From Thermoflexus hugenholtzii JAD2 (GTDB lineage: Bacteria; Chloroflexota; Anaerolineae; J036; Brachytrichaceae): 60,077 bases of DNA. Where the stretch lies: assembly GCA_945877855.1 (NCBI GenBank), contig CAMDWA010000006.1, positions 1-60,077 on the forward strand, given 5' to 3'. Of this stretch, positions 6,713 through 14,442 are shown one piece after another. The notes below the pieces were generated by a model that did no database searches, was not told the origin of the DNA, and worked only from the letters and a program-made list of their open reading frames with translations. How positions within the stretch are numbered: position 1 is the stretch's first letter; each line of letters opens with the position of its first letter. The translations under genes were made by a program, and so were the position numbers.

Positions 6713-8407
6713 TTAACGATAGTCCGAATTTTTATGGATATAGGCGTTCTTGCTGAAAGTTTGGGGAGATTGATTTTCATCAATATAACGAATCGTAATG
6801 ATGAATTCTTTCAAATCTTCTTGCAAGAGTTTAACTTGAACGTCGCCCTCGGCTTCTTCTGGCATTTTCTTGCCGAGCGGGTCAGCCGTGTGTTTGCGAT
6901 GTTCCATATCGGCATAAATTGCGCGAACAATTTCGCGCAGATGCGGGGCCTTGTGCTCGTCAATGGCAGGGTCATTGGCTAGAGGATATTTGCCCACAAT
7001 CAATTCATCAAATGGAATCGCTTTGACCTCGCTTTCACCTTCATCCGGGATAAACTCTTGGGCCACTTCGACTACAGGGTTGCCACCGACATAACCAAAG
7101 CCAGTGCCCGGCACGCCGGTAGGAATGCCACCGAGTGAGAGATACAAAATCAATAATTCGAAGGCGACGGCTAAACCGATAGCAATTTTGCGATCTTTAT
7201 AGCGGCGGCTTGGGTTGGGGTCGATATAGGGGATCGCAAACAGCAACACAATGATGATTGGAGGAACCACGATACCCCACAACATTTTGGGTGTCAAACC
7301 AACCAATGCAAACAGATCATCAACTGGTTTGTTAATCATGTTTAACGAATCGGGGAATGGCAAAATATGGGGGATCTTGATAAGCCCTTGCAACCAGTAG
7401 AAATACCAAGGTGCAACAGTGTGTAATGGGGTTACTTGTGGGTTGCTATGGGTTTCGAGCGGCGCGGTATACCAAGTTGCTGACGAAACGGCCAAAATAG
7501 CCATCGCAACCGCGGCATACATGATTTCATTGGTGATGATATCGGGCATGAACATGACGCGCTTGGTTTGGTCAACCTTGCGAGCCGTATCTTCGCCGAT
7601 CGCTTCCATCTCGGGTGGCAAGCTAAGCCCCCAACGCACCACTTTGTAATAGTGAACGCCAAGAAACACCACACCAATAAGTGGGAAAAGCAATACATGG
7701 AACAAATAGAAGCGCAATAGACCACCTGCGCCGATATCTGGCGCACCGCGTAGCAATAAGTTGACTTCGCGTCCTACGAGTGGGGCTGCATCAGCCATTG
7801 ACGTGCCGATGGTGACGGCCCAGAATGCCAATTGGTCCCAAGGCAGTAGATAACCTGAGAATGACAAAAACATGGTAATGATGAGCAAGATCACACCTGT
7901 AAACCAAGTAAATTGTCGCGGCTTTTTATATGAACCAGTAATATAAGTGCGCCACATATGTAGCGTTACAACCACTACCATCGCTTCAGCCCCTAAACGA
8001 TGCAAGTCACGCATAAACGAGCCAAAAGGCACGTTTGTCAGGATGTCGATCATGTTCGTAAACGCACGCTCTGGCGAGGGCGTGTAGAAAATCATCAAGA
8101 ACATCCCTGTGATGGTTTCGATCAGGAAGAAAAGTGCAGATAAATAACCAAGCCGGAAGGTTGGGTACAGCGTGGTCACTGCTTCATGATAGAAAGTTGG
8201 ACGAATATGAAACCAAAAGCCTTCAGTGTGAGGTTTCACACGTGGGTTTGGTTTGGCGGGTGGGTCGCCGCGCAAAATGCCACGCACATCGTCCCACGTT
8301 AGGCCTGCGGTAAATCGTGTAAACGCATCATCAGTGCGTTGAGCGACTGTTGCTTTCCAGCCAGTTTCACGAATCTGGCTAACAAGTTTTTGACCAATAA
8401 TTGCCAT
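6713..8407 (-). CDS. Cytochrome b subunit of the bc-type complex (fused b6 + subunit IV form)
   Basis: About 564 residues starting at MAIIGQKLV (ATG at 8407; an upstream GTG at 8443 would add 12 residues). The b6-like core has heme-ligand pairs in RDLHRLGAEAMVVVVTLHMW and FYLFHVLLFPLIGVVFLGVHYY. The quinol-site segment reads TVAPWYFYWLQG, where PEWY or PDWY is usual. The C-terminal half has subunit IV-like helices and then a polar tail of about 120 residues with a PLGKKMPEEAEGD stretch. It oxidises quinol (probably menaquinol, see menA/menG) and hands electrons to Rieske and hemes b. Middle gene of the operon. Confidence 0.9.
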   Translation of the reverse strand: MAIIGQKLVSQIRETGWKATVAQRTDDAFTRFTAGLTWDDVRGILRGDPPAKPNPRVKPHTEGFWFHIRPTFYHEAVTTLYPTFRLGYLSALFFLIETITGMFLMIFYTPSPERAFTNMIDILTNVPFGSFMRDLHRLGAEAMVVVVTLHMWRTYITGSYKKPRQFTWFTGVILLIITMFLSFSGYLLPWDQLAFWAVTIGTSMADAAPLVGREVNLLLRGAPDIGAGGLLRFYLFHVLLFPLIGVVFLGVHYYKVVRWGLSLPPEMEAIGEDTARKVDQTKRVMFMPDIITNEIMYAAVAMAILAVSSATWYTAPLETHSNPQVTPLHTVAPWYFYWLQGLIKIPHILPFPDSLNMINKPVDDLFALVGLTPKMLWGIVVPPIIIVLLFAIPYIDPNPSRRYKDRKIAIGLAVAFELLILYLSLGGIPTGVPGTGFGYVGGNPVVEVAQEFIPDEGESEVKAIPFDELIVGKYPLANDPAIDEHKAPHLREIVRAIYADMEHRKHTADPLGKKMPEEAEGDVQVKLLQEDLKEFIITIRYIDENQSPQTFSKNAYIHKNSDYR

Positions 8408-8418
8408 AGTTGTTTGAG

Positions 8419-8443
8419 GTGATTTCGCATTTTTCGAAATCAC
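8419..8443. promoter_or_regulatory. Short hairpin between Rieske and cyt b genes
   Basis: GTGATTTCG / CGAAATCAC with a 7-nt loop, in the short space before the preferred cyt b start. It may affect translation or mRNA stability. Confidence 0.45.
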
Positions 8444-8455
8444 TAAATCGCAAAA

Positions 8456-9697
8456 TTATGCTCGAGCGATCCCTGTTATTTTATTACCTGTATTGACAAG
8501 TATTTTGGCTGCATCAGGATATTTTTTCAAATCAATTGCAGTACCATCTTTGCTTTCTACCAACACTTTGTCGGTTGCGTCTACGACTTCGAATGAGAAG
8601 CGATCTAAACCACGTGGTGCTGGTCCAGCGCGATAAGTTCCATCATACTGGAATTGTGAACCATGACACGGGCAAGAGAAAATCTTGGCGCTTTCGTCCC
8701 AACCATAGATGCAACCCAAATGAGTGCAGATCTTATAATGAGTCATAACGCCTTTCTCAGTGCTTACCATCCAAAATTTGCCAACGTTGTTGGGGGCAGG
8801 ATTTCCGTTTAACTGAGGAAACTCTGAGACACCCACCGCTATTTTGCCACCAAAGTCGCCAGCGCGGAAGCGTGGGAATGAGAACAAATAGGTAAGTACA
8901 GCGCTTTCGGCGAGTAAGAGTGCCATTGATGCGCCCCAAATGTAATTGAGGAATTCGCGTCGGGTAACACCACCGGGCGGCACATAAACAGGTTCTTCGC
9001 GTTTTGCTGGCGCTGGGGCCGGTCGGGCTGGCATTGCAATAGCAGCCGCACCCCCTACTGGGGCGGCGGGCTTGGGCGCTGTGGCAACTGGTTTGGGTGC
9101 TGGTGCAGGGGCCGCAGCAGCGGTTGGCGCGGGTTTTGCAACGGGCGCAGGGCTTCCACCAGATTGGGCGGCTTTGGCCGCGGCGCGGGCACGTTCTGCT
9201 ACCGACATGCCAGCTGTTGATGCAGCGACAGGGGCAGCAGGTTTTGCTACTGGGGTTGGTGCAGGGGCAGCTGTGGTTACAGGCGCAGGCGCTGATACAA
9301 CAGGTGCACCACCTTCGCGTGCGGTTTGGGCAGCTTTGGCAGCGGCACGAGCACGTTCGGCAACCGACATCCCGGCAGTATTTGCGGCTGGGGCCGGTGC
9401 ACTAACGGGCGCGGCAGCGGGCTTGGGCGCAGCAGGCTTGTCGGCGGCAGGGGCCGCCGGTGTTGGGGCTGCACCACCGGCACGGGCTTGTTGTGCGGCA
9501 AGGGCCGCAGCACGTGCGCGTTCAGCCACCGTCATTGGGGCTGCATTTGCGGCTGGGGCGGCAGGTTTGGCGGGTGCGGCTGATGCAGCTGGGGCTGGTG
9601 CGGGTGTCCCCGATCCGGCTTTGCTATCATCGGCAGAACTTGCCAACATCCATGCCGGTTTTTCCGACTGTTTGGGATTAGTTGCTTGATCTGACAT
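8456..9697 (-). CDS. Rieske iron-sulfur protein with long Ala/Pro-rich N-terminal arm
   Basis: 413 residues. The C-terminal Rieske domain has both cluster motifs, CTHLGC (about 324-329) and CPCHGS (about 342-347). A Tat-type motif TRREFL followed by a single hydrophobic helix (WGASMALLLAESAVLTYLFSF) starts only at about residue 246. Everything before it, rich in Ala, Pro and Lys, should stay in the cytosol. It carries three near-identical units, M(T/S)VAERARAAA(L/K)AAQ, at about 55, 110 and 164, spaced by Pro-rich linkers. Usual Rieske proteins are 150-220 residues. First gene of the bc operon. The ATG at 9697 is preferred over a TTG one codon earlier. Confidence 0.92.
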   Translation of the reverse strand: MSDQATNPKQSEKPAWMLASSADDSKAGSGTPAPAPAASAAPAKPAAPAANAAPMTVAERARAAALAAQQARAGGAAPTPAAPAADKPAAPKPAAAPVSAPAPAANTAGMSVAERARAAAKAAQTAREGGAPVVSAPAPVTTAAPAPTPVAKPAAPVAASTAGMSVAERARAAAKAAQSGGSPAPVAKPAPTAAAAPAPAPKPVATAPKPAAPVGGAAAIAMPARPAPAPAKREEPVYVPPGGVTRREFLNYIWGASMALLLAESAVLTYLFSFPRFRAGDFGGKIAVGVSEFPQLNGNPAPNNVGKFWMVSTEKGVMTHYKICTHLGCIYGWDESAKIFSCPCHGSQFQYDGTYRAGPAPRGLDRFSFEVVDATDKVLVESKDGTAIDLKKYPDAAKILVNTGNKITGIARA

Positions 9698-9793
9698 CAA
9701 TATTATTCCGTACTAAGATTAAGATGGATTATGAGCGTTTGCAATATATCACAGTAGATTTGCGTCCGTAGTGTGATTTAGCGGATGAGGCGA

Positions 9794-9820
9794 TGACAAA
9801 TGTCACGCAACGATTACAAT
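9794..9820 (+). promoter_or_regulatory. Candidate promoter with dyad upstream of the unknown protein gene
   Basis: TACAAT (9815-9820) lies 10 nt before the ATG at 9831. A dyad TGACA-aa-TGTCA (9794-9805) overlaps the -35 position and could be a regulator site. The region also separates this gene from the divergent Rieske operon. Confidence 0.35.
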
Positions 9821-9830
9821 AGGCTTCAAC

Positions 9831-10505
9831 ATGCTTTTCAGTGGTTCTTATTCTTATTTACGAAACGGGGTAGCGACTGGGATTCGTGAATCATGGTCAA
9901 TTGATCAACTTACTTCGGATATGCTTATCATTCGTGCCGAGCGTGATGCCGCCGTCTTTGGTTCGCGGATTAAAGTTGAGGCATTTGGCCCTAATTTGAG
10001 CGATATTACCCAATTTCGAATTGATTGGGCAAATAATACACCGGGGGCGGTGCAAACAGCTCAGGCTATTTATACCATCGACCAATCAATGATTCAAGTG
10101 TGGCGCATGATTGATGGTGTTGAATCAAATGACATGATTCCTCGCCCGCCCAATCTGGTTGTTTCACCATTGATGCGTGTTTTTTATGGGGCTGTGCTTG
10201 CCAAATTGAGCGCTGCACGTGACGTTTGCCCTGTATTGGTACCGTGGATTCATCAACCAAATCATGCACAGTTATTGTTATCGGCGCAGTTAGACCCGCG
10301 CCAAGCAAAATTGGTAGCGCAGACCGAAATAGACGTGTCTGGGCATAGACATCGTGTTAAGCGTTATGAATATGTGGGGGGCAATTACACCGCTGACTCA
10401 CAGTTTTGGGTAAATGAGGCAGGTTTGCTCGTGCGCTATACCTTTTGCCAAACCCCAGACTTGACATGGGATGTCTTGTTGGCTTCGCAGGATATAATCG
10501 ATTAA
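9831..10505 (+). CDS. Conserved-looking protein of unknown function upstream of the mutase
   Basis: A 224-residue soluble protein with no signal peptide or membrane segment. It is predicted to be mostly beta: SYSYLRNGVATGIRESWSI, MLIIRAERDAAV, GSRIKVEAFGP, RHRVKRYEYVGG, GLLVRYTFCQ. The order of strands is reminiscent of DUF3108/LolA-like open barrels or putative glycolipid-binding folds, but I see no decisive motif. It ends 23 nt before the mutase start and may be co-transcribed, though a TATAAT-like box at about 10491 could also start the mutase separately. Confidence 0.65.
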   Translation: MLFSGSYSYLRNGVATGIRESWSIDQLTSDMLIIRAERDAAVFGSRIKVEAFGPNLSDITQFRIDWANNTPGAVQTAQAIYTIDQSMIQVWRMIDGVESNDMIPRPPNLVVSPLMRVFYGAVLAKLSAARDVCPVLVPWIHQPNHAQLLLSAQLDPRQAKLVAQTEIDVSGHRHRVKRYEYVGGNYTADSQFWVNEAGLLVRYTFCQTPDLTWDVLLASQDIID

Positions 10506-10528
10506 TCAATTTATTTTAGGAGGTGTCC

Positions 10529-12262
10529 ATGTCAGCGGACATTTTTTTGTCGTCAAAAGTTAACGCTAACGTAAACGGTAAGAATGGTCATGACTCACAA
10601 ACTGTATTTGCCGAGCAATTGCATTTGTGGGAAAACAACGAGCTGAGTGATTTTTTGCGCCGTGCGCCAGAGCAAAAAAAACACTACGAAAGCGAATCTG
10701 GTATTCCGCTTAAACGTTTGTATACACCATTAGACATTTCCGATACCCCACAATCGGAAATTGGCTTGCCCGGCCAATACCCATTTACACGCGGCCCTTA
10801 CCCAAATATGTATCGTGGACGCAATTGGACGATGAGAATGTTTGCTGGTTTTGGCACAGGCGATGATACCAATCGGCGTTTTAAATATTTGGTGTCGCAA
10901 GGGCAAACTGGGCTTTCGACTGCCTTTGATATGCCGACGTTGATGGGTTATGACAGCGATCACCCAATGGCTGATGGCGAGGTGGGAGTTGAGGGTGTGG
11001 CGATTGATACGCTGGCTGACATGGAGGCATTGTTGGAGGGGATTGATCTCGAAAAAATTAGCGTGTCGATGACAATTAACCCAACGGCTTGGATTGTGTA
11101 TGCGATGTATATTGCGCTGGGTCAAAAACGCGGCTATGACCTTAACAAAATGAGCGGTACGATTCAGGCCGATATTTTAAAAGAATATCAAGCTCAGAAA
11201 GAATGGATTTACCCCATTCGTCCATCGGTGCGAATTTGTCGTGATTACATTATGTGGGCGGCTCGCAATATGAAGCGGTTTAACCCAATTAGCCTGAGCG
11301 GTTATCACATTGCCGAGGCTGGGGCAAACGCAGTGCAAGAGGCGGCGTTTGTAATGGCAAATACCATCGCTTATGTTGATGAGATAACGAAGGCGGGGAT
11401 GAATGTGGATGAATTTGCGCCGCGTTTGTCGTTCTTTTTTACCTCGCAGGCCGATTTTTTTGAAGAGATCGCAAAATTTAGGGCCTTGCGCCGCGTGTAT
11501 GCCAAAATTATGCGCGAGCGATTTGGCGCACAAAACCCCGAGTCGATGCGGCTGCGTTTTCATGCGCAAACAGCAGCCATTACGCTGACCCGCCAACAAC
11601 CTTATTTAAATTTGGTACGTACCGGTATTCAAGCTTTAACGGCGGTGTTGGGCGGCGCCCAAAGTTTGCATACCAATAGTTTTGATGAGAGCTATGCTTT
11701 GCCAACTGAAGAAGCAGCAAAATTGGCTTTGCGCACACAGCAAATTATTGCCGAAGAGACCAATGTCACAGCAGTGGTTGACCCATTGGGCGGCAGTTAT
11801 TATGTTGAGGCGCTGACCAACGAGATGGAGAAACGAATTTTTGCTGTGCTTGATCACATCGACAGTATTGGCGGCACCGTTAAGGCGACCGAAGATGGTT
11901 GGTTTCAGCAAGAAATTGCCGATACGGCCTATCAGGTGATGCGACGCAAGGCCAAGGGCGAGAAGATTTCGGTGGGTGTAAATAAGTATGTGGATGCCGA
12001 AGAGAAAACCAGCTTTGAGATTCACCCGATTGATTTATCGTTACAAACTCGCCAAATTAAGCAATTGAGTGCGGTTAAGGCAAATCGCGACAATGCTCGT
12101 GTCGCCCAATTACTGAGTGAATTACGCATCGTGGCTCAAGACCCGACCCAGAACCTAATGCCAATCACGATTGAACTTGTTAAGGCTTATGCCACTATGG
12201 GTGAAATCGTCGATGCATTACGCGAGTTATGGGGCGCATATCACGAGACGCCGGTCTTTTAG
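10529..12262 (+). CDS. Methylmalonyl-CoA mutase (acyl-CoA mutase) large subunit
   Basis: A 577-residue catalytic TIM-barrel subunit. RNWTMRMFAGFGTGDDTNRR, the substrate-pocket segment STAFDMPTLMGYDSD and RLRFHAQTAAITLTRQQPYLN are characteristic of B12-dependent acyl-CoA mutases. The B12-binding domain (DxHxxG) is absent, so this is the split form that needs a separate small subunit, not present here. It interconverts methylmalonyl-CoA and succinyl-CoA, or a close homologue. The ATG at 10529 is the start because AGGAGG (10518-10523) lies 5 nt upstream; a GTG at 10523 overlaps the ribosome site. Confidence 0.9.
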   Translation: MSADIFLSSKVNANVNGKNGHDSQTVFAEQLHLWENNELSDFLRRAPEQKKHYESESGIPLKRLYTPLDISDTPQSEIGLPGQYPFTRGPYPNMYRGRNWTMRMFAGFGTGDDTNRRFKYLVSQGQTGLSTAFDMPTLMGYDSDHPMADGEVGVEGVAIDTLADMEALLEGIDLEKISVSMTINPTAWIVYAMYIALGQKRGYDLNKMSGTIQADILKEYQAQKEWIYPIRPSVRICRDYIMWAARNMKRFNPISLSGYHIAEAGANAVQEAAFVMANTIAYVDEITKAGMNVDEFAPRLSFFFTSQADFFEEIAKFRALRRVYAKIMRERFGAQNPESMRLRFHAQTAAITLTRQQPYLNLVRTGIQALTAVLGGAQSLHTNSFDESYALPTEEAAKLALRTQQIIAEETNVTAVVDPLGGSYYVEALTNEMEKRIFAVLDHIDSIGGTVKATEDGWFQQEIADTAYQVMRRKAKGEKISVGVNKYVDAEEKTSFEIHPIDLSLQTRQIKQLSAVKANRDNARVAQLLSELRIVAQDPTQNLMPITIELVKAYATMGEIVDALRELWGAYHETPVF

Positions 12263-12376
12263 TGAGCCGTGAGCTTTAAGCCATGAGCCATGAGCTTTAA
12301 GCCGTGAGCCGTGAGCTTTAAGCCATGAGCCATGAGCTTTTAGCTAAAAGCTCATGGCTCACGGCTTTAAAGGCTC
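12263..12376. repeat. Heptanucleotide repeat array (GAGCCRT type), inverted halves
   Basis: Tandem AGCCATG/AGCCGTG/AGCTTTA units run into their reverse complement (AGCTCATGGCTCACGGCT), giving a long hairpin between convergent mutase and manA genes. The last codons of manA (MSL and stop) lie at its edge. It may terminate both transcripts. Closely related arrays are at 31.8 and 46.7 kb. Confidence 0.9.
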
Positions 12377-13308
12377 ATTCTTGAGATTAACGCCCGAAAT
12401 GGTTGAATTGGGTTTAATACATATTCACCGGCATCGGCGGGCACAATAACTGTTTCAAAACGGTTTAATGTTATTTTTTCATCAGTGCAAGTAATTTCGG
12501 CGCAGCCCTCGACGATGGTGATGGCGTGAAAACTAAGTTGTTGGGTGTTTAATTGCAACATTTCAACTTGGCTTGTGATGAGATCAAGCCCAAAGTAGGG
12601 GCAGTGCACCAATTCAGCTTGGTCGGTTGGGTGCATTACGGGCGAATGGCGTAAATCGCCTGTGCCATTTGGGTCGCTCACTTCTACCGATTGCTCAATA
12701 TGTAACTTGCGCCCAGTTGTAGCAGGGCGGTTCCAGTCAAATACGCGGTAGGTGATATCTGAGGTTTGCTGCACTTCATAGATCAACATGCCGGGGCCGA
12801 TGGCATGAATATTGCCGGCTGGCATAAAAATCGTATCGCCAGCCATAACATCATGAAATTGCACCCAATCGAGAATGCTGCCATCGCGAATGGCCGCGGC
12901 TAATTGGGCTTGGGTTGCGCCTGTTTTTACACCTGCAATAAGCCGTGCGTTTGGCTCGGTTTGCAATACATGCCACGCCTCGGTTTTGCCCATCTGCCCC
13001 GCACCTTCTAGGCGAATGGCTTGTGCGTCATTAGGGTGAACTTGCACCGATAACCAATCGGCGGCATCGAGTAATTTAATGAGTAATGGAAAACGTAGGC
13101 CAGTTTGTGTCATTGCTTTTTTGCCAAGCAACGCCTCGCCGTGTTGGGCAGTTACAGCCGCCAAGGTTTGGCCTGCAAATGGCCCATTGGTGACGATATT
13201 GCCTTCGTAGACCAACCATGCTTCACCGATAGGCGGTTGGGCGGGGCGCAATCGTTGCCCTCCCCATACGCGCTCATGATATTGGGGGGTGAGTTGAAGT
13301 AACTGCAT
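12367..13308 (-). CDS. manA: Mannose-6-phosphate isomerase, class I (short form)
   Basis: A 313-residue zinc isomerase interconverting fructose 6-phosphate and mannose 6-phosphate. Metal and active-site motifs are VQVHPND, KTEAWHVL, GNIHAIGPGMLIYEVQQTSD and TYRVFDWNR. Length matches the Bacillus-type class I enzyme. The ATG at 13308 (MQLLQLTPQYHERVWGG) is chosen; the 22 residues that an upstream start would add are translated repeat array. The C-terminus ends inside another array. It supplies mannose phosphates for polysaccharide or glycan synthesis. Confidence 0.9.
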   Translation of the reverse strand: MQLLQLTPQYHERVWGGQRLRPAQPPIGEAWLVYEGNIVTNGPFAGQTLAAVTAQHGEALLGKKAMTQTGLRFPLLIKLLDAADWLSVQVHPNDAQAIRLEGAGQMGKTEAWHVLQTEPNARLIAGVKTGATQAQLAAAIRDGSILDWVQFHDVMAGDTIFMPAGNIHAIGPGMLIYEVQQTSDITYRVFDWNRPATTGRKLHIEQSVEVSDPNGTGDLRHSPVMHPTDQAELVHCPYFGLDLITSQVEMLQLNTQQLSFHAITIVEGCAEITCTDEKITLNRFETVIVPADAGEYVLNPIQPFRALISRMSL

Positions 13309-13309
13309 T

Positions 13310-13412
13310 TTATAAAGTGAAAAGTAGAAAGTGGAAAGTGGAAAGTGGCTTATGACTCGTGACTTATCAATCATGAGTCACGAGTCATAATTTGTAATTC
13401 GTAATTATTGCC
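13310..13412. repeat. Composite heptanucleotide arrays (AAAGTGG, ATGACTC, AATTACG types)
   Basis: GAAAAGTAGAAAGTGGAAAGTGG units, then GACTCGTGACTTATCAATC with its inverted form (ATGAGTCACGAGTC), then a TTCGTAATTATT end. It fills the whole gap between manA and the esterase gene. The esterase stop codon (TAATTACG on the minus strand) is at its boundary. Confidence 0.85.
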
Positions 13413-14376
13413 ACATTGCCCGCATAAATTTAATTTTTTCGAGCGTTTGGAAACTTTGACCACCTTCGTGGTTGTTATATTGCCAAATTTTTATTTGTTT
13501 TGGCCCTGCATAATGGTTATAGGCGGCAAATACGGTAGATGGTGGGCAAATATCGTCCATCAACGCAACTGAGAATAGGGTGTTTGCATGGGCGCGGGTG
13601 GCAAAATTAACCCCATCAAAATAAGACAAGGTGTTAAATACGGTATCGATTTTGTCGCGGTGGCGCTGGCAAAAACGGGCAATTTCGCTATAAGGGGCCG
13701 AATTGGTAATTTCGGTGGCGCGGCGATAATGACATAAAAATGGCACATCTGGCAGCGCTGCAACCACATCTGGCATTAATGCTGCCGAGGCCAACGCAAT
13801 GCCCCCCCCTTGGCTGCCGCCAGTCACAGCAATCCGTGAGGCATCGATCTGTGGGTTTGCCCGCGCCGTTTCAATCGCCCGCACGGCATCGGCAAACACG
13901 CGGCGGTAATAATAGCTGTTGGGGTTAAGCACACCGCGTGTCATAAACCCCGGAATATGCGGATTAGAGCCATCTGGTTCTGGGTCGGGCGTGTCGCCGG
14001 TGCTCCAAGTGCTGCCTTGTCCACGGGTGTCCATCACCAAATGCGCATAACCAACATTGGCCCATGTTAGCCAATCGAATGGAAACCCGCGCCCACCGCC
14101 ATAGCCAATAAATTCAACCATACACGGCAACTGTGTTTTGGCCGCATGTGGCACAATAAACCAACCTTTAACGGGTTGCCCACCATAGCCGCTAAAGGTA
14201 ACGTCATAGGTGTCAACGGTGCGCAACCCAATATCAATTTGGGTGAATTGTGGGTTTAGGGGGAATTGCCGTGTTTCGCGCAATGTTTGCGCCCAAAAAG
14301 CGTCAAAGTCGTTCGGTTCGGTTCGAGTCGGCAAGTAGCTTTCTAACTTGTCGAGTGGTAGATCAAAAAAAGCCAT
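13405..14376 (-). CDS. Acetyl-xylan esterase / cephalosporin-C deacetylase family hydrolase
   Basis: A 323-residue AXE1-family alpha/beta hydrolase of the usual length. The nucleophile elbow is [10 protein letters not shown], the acid is in [18 protein letters not shown] and the catalytic His is in NNHEGGQSF. The N-terminal [16 protein letters not shown] and the oxyanion-side GYGGGRGFP also fit. It removes acetyl groups from xylo-oligosaccharides or similar esters in the cytosol (no signal peptide). TAAAAT lies 9 nt before the ATG. It is upstream of manA, separated by a repeat array. Confidence 0.87.
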   Translation of the reverse strand: MAFFDLPLDKLESYLPTRTEPNDFDAFWAQTLRETRQFPLNPQFTQIDIGLRTVDTYDVTFSGYGGQPVKGWFIVPHAAKTQLPCMVEFIGYGGGRGFPFDWLTWANVGYAHLVMDTRGQGSTWSTGDTPDPEPDGSNPHIPGFMTRGVLNPNSYYYRRVFADAVRAIETARANPQIDASRIAVTGGSQGGGIALASAALMPDVVAALPDVPFLCHYRRATEITNSAPYSEIARFCQRHRDKIDTVFNTLSYFDGVNFATRAHANTLFSVALMDDICPPSTVFAAYNHYAGPKQIKIWQYNNHEGGQSFQTLEKIKFMRAMWQ

Positions 14377-14442
14377 CGTGATGAGATTTTACAGGGTAAA
14401 TCATAAGTTGCCACGTAAAAAAGTCTCAACTTGGGCAAGTTA

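Noticed and set aside
9072..9689. Long plus-strand reading frame opposite the Rieske gene, Gly/Ala-rich
   Set aside because: It mirrors the Ala/Pro codons of the real Rieske arm; no start signal or domain.
10523..10528. GTG start for the mutase
   Set aside because: It overlaps AGGAGG; the ATG at 10529 has correct spacing.
12263..12376. CRISPR array
   Set aside because: Units are 7 nt without unique spacers and are followed by their inverse; none of the twelve arrays has CRISPR geometry and no cas genes are present.
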